Positions 23,646 through 32,064 of a DNA stretch of 64,000 nt are shown piece after piece (within the stretch, counting starts at the first letter, position 1; every line of letters begins with the position of its first letter). The position numbers and the translations under genes are program-made. Below the pieces are notes generated by a model, which ran no database searches, was not told the origin of the DNA, and saw only the letters and a list, made by a program, of their open reading frames with translations. This DNA is from an uncultured Eubacteriales bacterium (GTDB lineage Bacteria > Bacillota > Clostridia > Christensenellales > CAG-138), in NCBI GenBank assembly GCA_902801845.1, contig CADCJW010000003.1:1-64000 (forward strand). Direction: 5' to 3'.

Positions 23646-26600
23646 ATGGAACAGCCCCTTCGACAGGCATATGAACAGGCGGGCGTCACCGAACGGGAGA
23701 TCGCCATCGAGAACGTGCACCTTACCCGGAGCACCAACTCGCTGGAGCTGTCCTGTTCCCTGGCCGCGCCCCTGCCCGAGGGGCAGCTCAGGGCCTTCGA
23801 ATCGGCCATGAAGGGGCTTTTAGACCGGTACACCCTCGCCTTTTCCTATACCGTGCGCCCTGCGGAGGAAGCGGCGCCCGCTTCGGAGAACACGCCTCAG
23901 CCCGCGGCACCCGCGGCATCGGCTCCGGCGCCGGTTTCCGTCCCCGTGCCCCCCACGGCGGCGGTGGCGGTTAAGAAGACCAACGTGATCGAGGCGGATC
24001 TGCCGGAAAACGGCGTGCTGCTGGGCAATCGGATCCCCGGCGGCAAGCGGGCCCCCATCCACGACCTTGCCGAGGGGGATCGGCTTTTCACCATCGAGGG
24101 CCGGCTGGTCTCCTCCACACTTCGGGAGGGCTGGGGCAACAAATCGGAGAAGGGCCGAAACAGCTGGCGGGTCCAGATGAACGTGACGGATTTTACCGAC
24201 TCCATCTACTGCGAGGCCACCTTCTTCGAGGAATGGAAGGCTCAGCGGTTCATGTTCTGGATCGAGACCGCCCGCAAGAAGGGGAAAAATTTTGTCCTGA
24301 GGGGCTCCTGCAAGAGCCGCAAGTTCAACCCGGAGCTGAACTTCTATATCAATGACTGCAATCTGGTCGACCGCGTTTTGCGGCAGGACACGGGGGAGCA
24401 GAAGCGGACCGAGCTCCACCTCCACACCCGCATGTCCACCATGGACGGCCTTACGGACCTGACCGAGGCCTTCAAGACCGCCGCCCGCTGGGGCCACAAG
24501 GCCCTGGCCATCACCGACCATGGCAACGTCCAGTCCTTCCCCGAGGCGGCCAAGGCGGCCAAAGCCACCGGCGTCAAGGCCCTCTACGGGGTGGAGGGGT
24601 ATCTGCAGCCCGACACCGTGGACTTCCCCATGGAGGGGGAGTACGTGGCCTTCGATATCGAGACCACCGGCCTCAAGGCGGAGCAGAACGATATCATCGA
24701 GATCGGCGCCGTCCGCCTCATCGACGGGCAGGTGGTGGAGCGGTTCGACACCTTCATCGACGACGGCGTGGTCATCCCCAAGAAGATCACCGAGCTCACC
24801 GGCATCACCAAGGATATGCTGATCGGCGCGCCTCCCAGCCGGGAGGCCTTGAAGCGGTTCCGGGATTTCTGCGGCAGCGCCTGTCTGGTGGCCCACAACG
24901 CCAAGTTCGATATCGGCTTCATCACCCATCACGGAGCCAAGTTCGGCATCCGTTTCGATCTGCCCTACGCGGACACCCTTATGCTCTCCCGGTACATCCT
25001 CCACGACGACGTGGAGAACCACAAGCTGGACACCCTCTGCGCCCATTACCATATCGACATGGGCAGCCATCATCGCGCGGACGACGACGCCAACTCCTGC
25101 GCCATGCTCCTCATGAAGATGATGGAGGAGCTGCGGACCATGGGCGTCCACACCCTGCCCGTGGTGCCCGACGCCGCGGCGGAGCGGGACAGGCACCTCA
25201 AAAAGGAGAAGCAGCGGACCTACCACATCGTCATCCTGGCCAAGGACCAGCCGGGGATGAAGAACCTCTACAAGCTCATCAGCTTTTCCAATCTGGACCA
25301 TCTGCGGGGCGGCAAGCCCCTGATCCCCCGGAGCATGCTCTCCGTCTTCCGCGGCGGTCTCATTCTGGGCTCGGCCTGCGAGGCGGGGGAGCTCTATCGG
25401 GCGGTCCTCGCCGGGGAGCCGGAGGAGGAGCTGCTGAAGATCGCCGATTATTACGACTATCTGGAGATCCAGCCCGACGGGAACAACGCCTTCCTCATCC
25501 GGGAGGGCCAGGTGAAGGACGAGGAAGCCCTCCACGATATCAACCGGCATATCATCGCCCTGGGGGACAAGCTGGGGAAGCGGACCGTGGCCACCGGCGA
25601 CGTCCATTTCCTGGAGCCGGAGGATGCCATCTATCGCCAGATCCTGCTTTACAAGCTGGGTTTCGACGACGCGGCCTTCCAGGCACCCCTGTACTTCAAG
25701 CCCACCCAGGAGATGCTGGAGGAGTTCAAGTACCTGGGCGATCGGGCCAGGGAGCTGGTCATCGACAACCCCGCCGCCATCGCCGACGAGATCGAGGTGT
25801 TGAAGCCCTTCCCCGACGGCACCCATGCCCCCATGATCCCCGACGCGGAGAACGAGCTCACCCGCATGACCATGGACAAGGCCCACAGCATCTACGGCGA
25901 CCCCCTGCCCGACGTGGTCCAAAAGCGCCTCGACAAGGAGCTCAAGTCCATCATCGGCAACCACTTCGCCTCCCTGTACCTCATGGCCCAGCGGCTGGTC
26001 CACAAGTCCAATTCCGACGGGTATCTGGTGGGCTCGAGAGGCTCCGTGGGCAGCTCCTTCGTGGCCACCATGGCGGGCATCACCGAGGTGAACCCGCTAC
26101 CGCCCCACTACGTGTGCCCGAAGTGCCGATACAGCGATTTTGACGTCGATCCGCTCCAATACAACACCGGCGTGGACTTGCCGGACAAGGCCTGCCCCGT
26201 CTGCGGCGCGCCCCTCAAAAAGGACGGGTTCGAGATCCCCTTCGAGGTCTTTTTGGGCTTCAAGGGGGACAAGACCCCCGATATCGATTTGAACTTCTCC
26301 GGCGAGTACCAGCACCGGGCCCATAAATACGTGGAGGAGATGTTCGGCCAGCACCACGCCTACCGGGCCGGCACCATCGCCGGCATCGCGGAGAAGAAGG
26401 GTTTCGAGTGCGTCTACCACTATGCCGAGGCCACGGGCCAAACCCTGCGCCGGGCGGAGATGGAGCGCCTGAGCCAGGGCTGCCTCAACGTGAAGGTGAC
26501 CACGGGCCAGCATCCGGCGGGCATCGTCATCGTGCCCAAGGACGAGGATATCTACATGTTCACCCCCATCCAGTACCCGGCGGACAAGGTGGAGCAGGGG

Positions 26601-27716
26601 ACCATCACCACCCACTTTGACTTCCATGCCATGGACGACCGCCTGGTGAAGCTGGACATCCTGGGCCACGACGATCCAACGGCCTTGCGCATGCTCCAGG
26701 ATCTGACCGGCATCGATCCCACCACCATCCCCCTGGACGATCCGGAGACCCGGAGGATCTATTCCTCGCCGGAGCCCCTCCACGTGGACCTTTCCGCCCT
26801 CCAGTGCACCGTGGGCACCCTGGGCGTGCCCGAATTCGGCACCAGCTTCGTCCAGAAGGTGCTGGAGCAGACCCGGCCCACCACCATGGAGGAGTTGGTC
26901 CGCATCTCCGGCCTTACCCACGGCACCGACGTGTGGCTCAACAACGCGGAGCCCCTGGTGGTCAACGGCATCGCCAAGCTGAAGGAGGTCCTCTGCACCC
27001 GGGACGACATCATGAACTATCTCATCGTCCACGGCATGGAGGCGTCCCTCTCCTTCAAGATCATGGAGCGGGTTCGAAAGGGGAAGGGCCTCACCGACGA
27101 GATGGAGGACGCCATGAGGGCGGGGAAGATCCCGGCCTGGTTCATCGACTCCTGCAAGAAGATCAAGTACATGTTCCCCCGGGGCCACGCCGTGGCCTAT
27201 ACCATGATGGGCTTCCGCATCGCCTATTTCAAGGTCCATCACCCCCTGGAGTTCTACACGGTCTACTACACCGTCCGCGCTGACGCCTTCGATATCTCCC
27301 GGTCCCTGGGTGGGGCGGAGGCGGTGCTCCAGCAGATACACGCCCTGGAAAAGAGCCTGAATGCCGCCGACGCCGACGCCTCCAAGAAGGACAAGGACCT
27401 GATCACCATTTTGGAGGTGGTCTACGAGATGAACATGCGGGGCATCGAGCTCTTGCCCGTGGATATCTACAGGTCCCAGGGCACCAAATTCGTCATCGAA
27501 AACGGCGCCATCCGGCCCCCCTTCAACGCCATCCCCGGCGTGGGCGACACGGCGGCCCTGGCCATCGCCGAGAAGCGGGGCACCGAGCCCTTCCGCTCCG
27601 TGGAGGAGTTTTCCGCCCGCACCGGCGCCAACAGCGGCGTCGTCGCCGCCCTGGAAAGCTGCAGCTGCTTCACCGGCCTCCCCAAGAGCGACCAGATCTC
27701 CCTCTTCGATTTTTGA
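23646..27716 (+). CDS. polC: DNA polymerase III alpha subunit, PolC type
   Basis: A 1,356-residue Gram-positive replicative polymerase. N-terminal domain and Pro/Ala linker (about 75-110), OB fold (LFTIEGRLVSSTLREGWGNK), PHP domain (ELHLHTRMSTMDGLTDL), inserted DnaQ-like 3'-5' exonuclease (FDIETTGLKAEQNDIIEIGA, then CLVAHNAKFDIGF), PHP remainder, then the polymerase core with GSRGSVGSSFVATMAGITEV, a zinc-finger-like CPKCRYSDFD and CPVCGAPL pair, and the catalytic TPDIDLNFSGEYQ. The C-terminal helix-hairpin-helix AIPGVGDTAALAIAEKRGTE closes it. Length is near normal. The start lies 5 bases past the structured element. Confidence 0.97.
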   Translation: MEQPLRQAYEQAGVTEREIAIENVHLTRSTNSLELSCSLAAPLPEGQLRAFESAMKGLLDRYTLAFSYTVRPAEEAAPASENTPQPAAPAASAPAPVSVPVPPTAAVAVKKTNVIEADLPENGVLLGNRIPGGKRAPIHDLAEGDRLFTIEGRLVSSTLREGWGNKSEKGRNSWRVQMNVTDFTDSIYCEATFFEEWKAQRFMFWIETARKKGKNFVLRGSCKSRKFNPELNFYINDCNLVDRVLRQDTGEQKRTELHLHTRMSTMDGLTDLTEAFKTAARWGHKALAITDHGNVQSFPEAAKAAKATGVKALYGVEGYLQPDTVDFPMEGEYVAFDIETTGLKAEQNDIIEIGAVRLIDGQVVERFDTFIDDGVVIPKKITELTGITKDMLIGAPPSREALKRFRDFCGSACLVAHNAKFDIGFITHHGAKFGIRFDLPYADTLMLSRYILHDDVENHKLDTLCAHYHIDMGSHHRADDDANSCAMLLMKMMEELRTMGVHTLPVVPDAAAERDRHLKKEKQRTYHIVILAKDQPGMKNLYKLISFSNLDHLRGGKPLIPRSMLSVFRGGLILGSACEAGELYRAVLAGEPEEELLKIADYYDYLEIQPDGNNAFLIREGQVKDEEALHDINRHIIALGDKLGKRTVATGDVHFLEPEDAIYRQILLYKLGFDDAAFQAPLYFKPTQEMLEEFKYLGDRARELVIDNPAAIADEIEVLKPFPDGTHAPMIPDAENELTRMTMDKAHSIYGDPLPDVVQKRLDKELKSIIGNHFASLYLMAQRLVHKSNSDGYLVGSRGSVGSSFVATMAGITEVNPLPPHYVCPKCRYSDFDVDPLQYNTGVDLPDKACPVCGAPLKKDGFEIPFEVFLGFKGDKTPDIDLNFSGEYQHRAHKYVEEMFGQHHAYRAGTIAGIAEKKGFECVYHYAEATGQTLRRAEMERLSQGCLNVKVTTGQHPAGIVIVPKDEDIYMFTPIQYPADKVEQGTITTHFDFHAMDDRLVKLDILGHDDPTALRMLQDLTGIDPTTIPLDDPETRRIYSSPEPLHVDLSALQCTVGTLGVPEFGTSFVQKVLEQTRPTTMEELVRISGLTHGTDVWLNNAEPLVVNGIAKLKEVLCTRDDIMNYLIVHGMEASLSFKIMERVRKGKGLTDEMEDAMRAGKIPAWFIDSCKKIKYMFPRGHAVAYTMMGFRIAYFKVHHPLEFYTVYYTVRADAFDISRSLGGAEAVLQQIHALEKSLNAADADASKKDKDLITILEVVYEMNMRGIELLPVDIYRSQGTKFVIENGAIRPPFNAIPGVGDTAALAIAEKRGTEPFRSVEEFSARTGANSGVVAALESCSCFTGLPKSDQISLFDF

Positions 27717-27738
27717 GCATAAAACGGATGCAAAGTGC

Positions 27739-27767
27739 TTGACAGGGGGAGGGGGAGACCGTATAAT
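27739..27767 (+). promoter_or_regulatory. Consensus sigma-A promoter of rny
   Basis: TTGACA (27739-27744), 17 bases, TATAAT (27762-27767), a perfect consensus. The leader of about 170 bases up to 27945 is A+T-rich with an ATAGATAGATATATATATAG run (27801-27820) and a small ACCGGGC/GCTCGGT hairpin just before the SD. An open frame from 27821 overlapping rny in another frame has no support. Confidence 0.85.
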
Positions 27768-27944
27768 AACTTCAAGTGATCCTGCACGCTCGGTGCGTTC
27801 ATAGATAGATATATATATAGATGCTGAAAATAGAAGCGATTTATCCGTTTTTTGATATAGACATCGAATATATACGACCCTTAGTATGGACCTATTATGA
27901 CCGGGCGTTTGCTCGGTTATATTCTTATAGATGGGAGACAAACG

Positions 27945-29486
27945 ATGCACTGGTGGTTTTTGATCCCCGCCGTCGTGCTGGGCGCCCTGATCGGTGTGGC
28001 GATTGGCTATGCCTATCGCAAGAACGTTGCGGAAGCGAAGATCGCGAAGGCTGAAGATGCCGTGCGCACCCTGTTGGACGATGCGCAGAAGAAAGCGGAA
28101 GAGATACGTAAAGAAAAAGAGCTGGAGGCCAAGGAGGAGATCTACAAGCTCCGCACCGAGGCCGAAAAGGAAAACCGGGACCGCCGCAACGAGTTGCAGC
28201 GCACGGAGCGCCGCCTCTTCCAGCGGGAGGAGACCCTGGACAAGAAGATCGAGGCCGTGGAGGCCCGGGAACAGGCGTTGAACCAGCGGTCCGCCAAGGT
28301 GGACCAGCGGGAGGCCGACGCCGAGGCGCTGGTACAGCAGCAGGAACAGGAGCTGGAGCGGATCTCCGGGTTGACCGTGGAATCCGCCAAGGAGATGCTC
28401 CTGCAGCGCGTGGAGGAGGAGGCGAAGCACGACGCCGCCATCCTGCTCCGTGACATCGAACAGAAGACCAAGGAGGAGGCCGACCGCAAGGCCCGCAACA
28501 TCGTCACGTTGGCCATCCAGCGCTGCGCCGCCGACCATGTGGCCGAGGCCACCGTGTCTGTGGTGCCCCTGCCCAACGACGAGATGAAGGGCCGGATCAT
28601 CGGCCGCGAGGGCAGGAACATCCGGGCTCTCGAGACCGCCACCGGCGTGGACCTCATCATCGACGATACCCCCGAGGCCGTGATCCTCTCCGCCTTCGAC
28701 CCGGTCCGCCGGGAGATCGCCAGGATCGCCCTCGAAAAGCTGATCATGGACGGCCGCATCCATCCCGCCCGCATCGAGGAGATGGTGGAGAAGGCCAAGA
28801 AGGAGGTCAGCAACCAGATCCGCGAGGCCGGCGAAGCCGCCGTGCTGGAGGTGGGCGTCCATGGGCTGCACCATGAGCTCATCCGGTATCTGGGTCGCAT
28901 GAAGTATCGCACCAGCTACGGTCAGAACGTGCTGAACCACTCCATCGAGGTGGCGCACCTGGCCGGCATCATGGCCGCCGAAGTGGGCGCCAACGTGGCC
29001 CTCGCTACCCGGGCGGGCCTGCTCCACGATATCGGCAAGTCCATCGACCACGAGGTGGAGGGCTCCCACGTGGAGATCGGCGCGGACCTCGCCAAGAAGT
29101 ACCGGGAGAACAACCAGGTCATCCACTGCATCATGGCCCACCACAACGACGTGGAGCCCCAGACTTTGGAGGCCGTGCTGGTCCAGGCCGCGGACGCCAT
29201 TTCCGCCGCCCGGCCCGGCGCCCGCCGCGAGACGCTGGAGACCTACATCAAGCGCCTTGAGAAGCTGGAGGAGATCGCCAACTCCTTCGACGGCGTGGAC
29301 AACTCCTACGCCATCCAGGCCGGCCGCGAGGTGCGCATCATCGTGAAGCCCGAGAAGGTCAGCGACGCGGATACGGTGCTCCTTGCCAAGGACATCGCCA
29401 AGCGCATCGAGAACGAGATGGAGTACCCGGGCCAGATCAAGGTGAACGTGATCCGGGAGACCCGGACCATGGAGCTGGCGAAATAA
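27945..29486 (+). CDS. rny: Ribonuclease Y
   Basis: A 513-residue membrane-anchored endoribonuclease that starts mRNA decay. An N-terminal transmembrane helix ([20 protein letters not shown]) is followed by a long charged coiled coil (about 25-200), a KH domain ([20 protein letters not shown]) and an HD domain with [27 protein letters not shown] and HHNDVEP metal ligands. The ATG at 27945 has GGGAG and gives the family N-terminus; an upstream in-frame start at 27897 would add a non-conserved tail. Transcribed alone from a consensus promoter. Confidence 0.96.
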   Translation: MHWWFLIPAVVLGALIGVAIGYAYRKNVAEAKIAKAEDAVRTLLDDAQKKAEEIRKEKELEAKEEIYKLRTEAEKENRDRRNELQRTERRLFQREETLDKKIEAVEAREQALNQRSAKVDQREADAEALVQQQEQELERISGLTVESAKEMLLQRVEEEAKHDAAILLRDIEQKTKEEADRKARNIVTLAIQRCAADHVAEATVSVVPLPNDEMKGRIIGREGRNIRALETATGVDLIIDDTPEAVILSAFDPVRREIARIALEKLIMDGRIHPARIEEMVEKAKKEVSNQIREAGEAAVLEVGVHGLHHELIRYLGRMKYRTSYGQNVLNHSIEVAHLAGIMAAEVGANVALATRAGLLHDIGKSIDHEVEGSHVEIGADLAKKYRENNQVIHCIMAHHNDVEPQTLEAVLVQAADAISAARPGARRETLETYIKRLEKLEEIANSFDGVDNSYAIQAGREVRIIVKPEKVSDADTVLLAKDIAKRIENEMEYPGQIKVNVIRETRTMELAK

Positions 29487-29509
29487 GCAAGGAATCATTT
29501 ATTGCCGGC

Positions 29510-29552
29510 GTCCCTTTTCTTGAAAGAAAAGGGACCCAAAAGAACTTTATTT
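29510..29552 (+). repeat. Hairpin repeat family R2, copy a
   Basis: GTCCCTTTTCT (29510-29520) pairs with AGAAAAGGGAC (29525-29535) around TGAA, followed by CCAAAAGAACTTTA. The same hairpin plus tail occurs inverted at 33648-33687. It follows rny and could end its transcript, though no T-run follows directly. Confidence 0.65.
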
Positions 29553-29594
29553 AGGGGGCGGGATCCCCTTGCGATATCCGATATCCCCCTGAGC

Positions 29595-29648
29595 TTCTCT
29601 TTTTCGGCACCTTTTTCTCTTCACTGAAGAGAAAAAGGTGCAAAAAAA
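29595..29648 (+). repeat. Hairpin repeat family R1, copy b
   Basis: GCACCTTTTTCTCTTC (29607-29622) pairs with GAAGAGAAAAAGGTGC (29626-29641) around ACT, with the same GCTTCTCTTTTTCGG preface as copy a. Two pairs of the stem base differ from copy a and both are compensated. It ends 20 bases before the dipeptidase start. Confidence 0.8.
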
Positions 29649-29667
29649 TATCCAAAAGGAAAAGAAC

Positions 29668-30594
29668 ATGAAATTCCCCATCGCCGACGCCCATTGCGAC
29701 TTTCTGTACGGGGCCATGGAGTATGGCTACGACATCAACACCCTGCGTCGGGACCAGGTGATCCACCTGCCCTACATGCAGCAGGGGAACGTGAAGATGC
29801 AGTTCTTCGCCTGCTGGTACGACGCGAAGCTGAAGACCCCGCCGCTGCAGCAGGGCCTCACCATGGTGGACTGCTACAACCGGATGCTGAAGAAGAACCC
29901 CGTCTTCGTGCCCTTCACCCGTGACTTCGATCCAAACGGCGACAAGATCGCCGCGGTCCTCACCATCGAGGGCGGCGAGATCTGCGAGGGGAGCCTCGCC
30001 ATGCTCCGCATCTTCAAACAGCTGGGCGTGAAGACCATGACCATGACCTGGAACGACAACAACGAGCTCGCCGGCGCCGCCCAGGCGAAGCGGCAGAAGG
30101 GTCTCACCATCCTGGGCCGGGAGATGCTCCGGGAGATGAACGAGATCGGTGTCGCCCTGGACGTGAGCCACCTGTCCGACCAGGGCATCCGGGACGCTCT
30201 CGAGTTCTCCACCCGTCCCATCTACGCCTCCCATTCCAACGCCCGGGCCCTCATGAACGCGCCCCGGTGCCTGCCCGACGATCTGATCCGCGACATCGCC
30301 CTCCAGGGCGGCGTCATCGGCGTCAACTTCTACGGCCCCCACCTGGCCCCCAAAAAGACGGTGGCCATCGCGGACATCGTGGAGCACATCCTCCACATCG
30401 TCAGCATCGGCGGCGTGGACTGCTGCTGCTTCGGCTCCGACTTCGACGGCATGAGCGTCTACCCCAAGGACCTGAAGAACAGCTCCGACTATCCCGCCCT
30501 CTGCGAAGCCCTGCTCAGGGCCGGCTTCAACGAGGAGCAGGTCTCCCGCATCGCCTACTGGAATCTGCACCGCTATCTTTCACAATTCGTTTGA
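29668..30594 (+). CDS. Membrane dipeptidase family protein (peptidase M19)
   Basis: A 308-residue zinc dipeptidase of the renal dipeptidase family. Motifs: IADAHCDFLYG with the HxD metal pair at the N-terminus, LTIEGGEICEGSLAML with the bridging Glu, LDVSHLSDQGIRDALE and IYASHSNARAL with two His ligands, and CCFGSDFDGM near the C-terminus. No signal peptide, so it is probably cytoplasmic and cleaves dipeptides, possibly including D-amino-acid ones. The ATG at 29668 has AAAAGGAAAAG upstream. An in-frame earlier ATG at 29638 lies inside the hairpin repeat and is rejected. Confidence 0.93.
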   Translation: MKFPIADAHCDFLYGAMEYGYDINTLRRDQVIHLPYMQQGNVKMQFFACWYDAKLKTPPLQQGLTMVDCYNRMLKKNPVFVPFTRDFDPNGDKIAAVLTIEGGEICEGSLAMLRIFKQLGVKTMTMTWNDNNELAGAAQAKRQKGLTILGREMLREMNEIGVALDVSHLSDQGIRDALEFSTRPIYASHSNARALMNAPRCLPDDLIRDIALQGGVIGVNFYGPHLAPKKTVAIADIVEHILHIVSIGGVDCCCFGSDFDGMSVYPKDLKNSSDYPALCEALLRAGFNEEQVSRIAYWNLHRYLSQFV

Positions 30595-30620
30595 CAAATA
30601 CGGCACCGGTGTGCTATACT
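30591..30620 (+). promoter_or_regulatory. Promoter of tRNA-Trp
   Basis: TTGACA (30591-30596), 18 bases, TATACT (30615-30620), 28 bases before the tRNA. The -35 box overlaps the dipeptidase stop codon (30592-30594). Confidence 0.82.
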
Positions 30621-30648
30621 GCTTCCGTTGCCGAAATCGGCGCTTATT

Positions 30649-30719
30649 AGGGGCATGATGTAATGGTAACATAGCGGTCTCCAAAACCGTTCTTGAGGGT
30701 TCGAGTCCTTCTGCCCCTG
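30649..30719 (+). tRNA. tRNA-Trp (anticodon CCA)
   Basis: Acceptor stem AGGGGCA (30649-30655)/TGCCCCT (30712-30718), a D arm with TGGTAA, anticodon loop CTCCAAA with CCA at 30681-30683, T loop GGTTCGAGTCC and discriminator G at 30719. The CCA tail is encoded (30720-30722). A terminator follows at 30731. Confidence 0.95.
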
Positions 30720-30726
30720 CCAAAAA

Positions 30727-30757
30727 GAATCCCACCCATCCGGGTGGGTTCTTTTTA
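30727..30757 (+). terminator. Terminator of tRNA-Trp
   Basis: CCCACCC (30731-30737) pairs with GGGTGGG (30742-30748) around ATCC, then TTCTTTTTAT. The same hairpin and T-run recur at 30904-30930. Confidence 0.88.
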
Positions 30758-30760
30758 TAC

Positions 30761-30901
30761 GGCAGGGGCAGAAGGACTCGAACCGGGTTCGGGAGTGAAT
30801 CAGGCCCCGGTGGGGCGCCGCAACGCCCGGCTTTGCCGGTCTTATGCGCAGAGCCACGACCTGAGCGAGCCCGCAGGCGAGTGTGAGAGTCCGTGTTGAT
30901 G
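30761..30901 (+). repeat. tRNA-derived repeat, unit 1
   Basis: It starts with 30761-30784, a perfect inverted copy of the 24-base tRNA-Trp 3' end (30698-30721). A GCCCC-GGT-GGGGC hairpin (30793-30805) and a GACCTGAGCGAGCCCGCAGG segment (30858-30877) follow. Unit 2 shares the same order. It has no gene-like frame with an SD. Confidence 0.75.
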
Positions 30902-31050
30902 TACCACCCATCCGGGTGGGTTCTTTTTATACGGCAAGGGCAGAAGGGCTCGAACCCTGGTCGCGGGAGTGAATGAGGCTCCGGTGGAGCCTCAGAGCCG
31001 CGACCTGAGCGAGCCCGCAGGCGCGAATTCGAGTCCTTCTGCCCTTGCGC
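30902..31050 (+). repeat. tRNA-derived repeat, unit 2, a long closed hairpin
   Basis: A terminator copy (30904-30930) is followed by an element closed by a 21-bp stem: 30934-30954 pairs with 31028-31048 with one G-U. Inside are an 8-bp stem GGTCGCGG/CCGCGACC (30959-30966/30998-31005) and a perfect hairpin GAGGCTCC-GGT-GGAGCCTC (30975-30993). The right arm TTCGAGTCCTTCTGCCC equals the tRNA-Trp T-arm and acceptor 3' strand; the left arm is its inverse. The inner hairpin differs from unit 1 by a compensated pair. Confidence 0.78.
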
Positions 31051-31073
31051 TCAGACATTTTTCCTGATATTAT
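31045..31073 (+). promoter_or_regulatory. Promoter of the acetyltransferase gene, partly inside repeat unit 2
   Basis: TTGCGC (31045-31050), 17 bases, TATTAT (31068-31073), 28 bases before the gene. The -35 box overlaps the terminal stem of repeat unit 2. Confidence 0.6.
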
Positions 31074-31100
31074 CATACAATCAAAACCCAGGAGGCCCCC

Positions 31101-32054
31101 ATGCAAACCGTCTTCGAATCCTCCCATATCTCCTTCGTCCGGGTATCAGAATCCCTCGTGCCGGACTACCTGGCCATGGTCAACGACTATGACCGAGTGG
31201 GCCGATTCCTCGGCAGGGGCCGGGACCCCATCTCCGAGGAGCAGGACCGCCGGTGGGTCCAAAAGAAGCTGGCGGAGGGCGCTCCCGTTTTCTCCATGCT
31301 GGAAAAAGCCACCGGCGCGTTCATCGGCAATATTGAGTTTATGGGCATAACCGACGGGGCGGGGGAGCTGGGCATCGCCATCACCGCCCAAATGCAGGAG
31401 AAGGGGTATGGCACCGAAGCCATCCCCGCCATGGTCCGCTATGGGATGGACGAGCTTGGCCTATCCCGGGTCTATCTCAAGGCCTTTCCCTTCAACGCCC
31501 GGGCCATCCATGTGTACGAGAAGTGCGGCTTTCGTGAGTACGACCGAACGGCGGAGGACGTATTTATGGAGGTTGTCCGTCCCGCCCAGCAGAAAGAGGA
31601 TGCCCTTTCCGTCCTGCCTTATACACGGGATAGGCTGGAGGATGTGCTTTCCTTCGAGCGCCGCCTGCGGGAGGAGGAAGCCGACTGGGGCTGGGTGATC
31701 GACGACGCCTATATCGCCCAGGTCAAAAAGAGCTTTGAGGGCGACACCTTCCGGGATGCCCTGTCATACCTGGCGTACCTTGATGGGCAGGTGGCGGGTC
31801 GGATCGACGCCTGTCTGATCCGCAGCCATTTCGACGGCTCCACCAAGGCCTATCTCGATTGGATCTGCGTCATCAAGAGCTATCGCCACCGGGGCGTAGG
31901 GCAAGCGTTGCTCGAAAGGCTCCGGCAGGAGCTGAAGGCTCGGGGCGTGGACACCCTCATCGCCCTGACCGCCGCCAACGACGAAGCCCAGCGGTTCTAC
32001 AAAAGCGTGCCCGACTCCTGTATGCGGGACGTGGGCATCTGGATCGACGTGTAA
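31101..32054 (+). CDS. Tandem GNAT acetyltransferase (two GNAT domains)
   Basis: A 317-residue protein with two GNAT folds. Residues 1-155 are RimJ/RimL-like: ELGIAITAQMQEKGYGTEAI forms the acetyl-CoA loop, followed by VYLKAFPFNARAIHVYEKCGF. Residues 165-317 are a second GNAT with DWICVIKSYRHRGVGQALLE (R-x-x-G-x-G/A-type loop) and NDEAQRFYKSVP. Both domains keep their cofactor loops, so both may be active. The acceptors are unknown. SD AGGAGG is 6 bases from the ATG. The TmrB-like gene follows 10 bases later, probably in the same operon. Confidence 0.87.
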   Translation: MQTVFESSHISFVRVSESLVPDYLAMVNDYDRVGRFLGRGRDPISEEQDRRWVQKKLAEGAPVFSMLEKATGAFIGNIEFMGITDGAGELGIAITAQMQEKGYGTEAIPAMVRYGMDELGLSRVYLKAFPFNARAIHVYEKCGFREYDRTAEDVFMEVVRPAQQKEDALSVLPYTRDRLEDVLSFERRLREEEADWGWVIDDAYIAQVKKSFEGDTFRDALSYLAYLDGQVAGRIDACLIRSHFDGSTKAYLDWICVIKSYRHRGVGQALLERLRQELKARGVDTLIALTAANDEAQRFYKSVPDSCMRDVGIWIDV

Positions 32055-32064
32055 GGAGGCAATC

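Noticed and set aside
27821-28054. A 77-codon frame starting in the rny leader
   Set aside because: It lacks an SD, runs into rny in another frame and its product has no recognisable feature.
26097-29498. A 1,133-codon open frame on the minus strand across polC and rny
   Set aside because: It is antisense to two certain genes, His/Gly/Val-rich and without family resemblance or SD; it arises from G/C-rich third codon positions.
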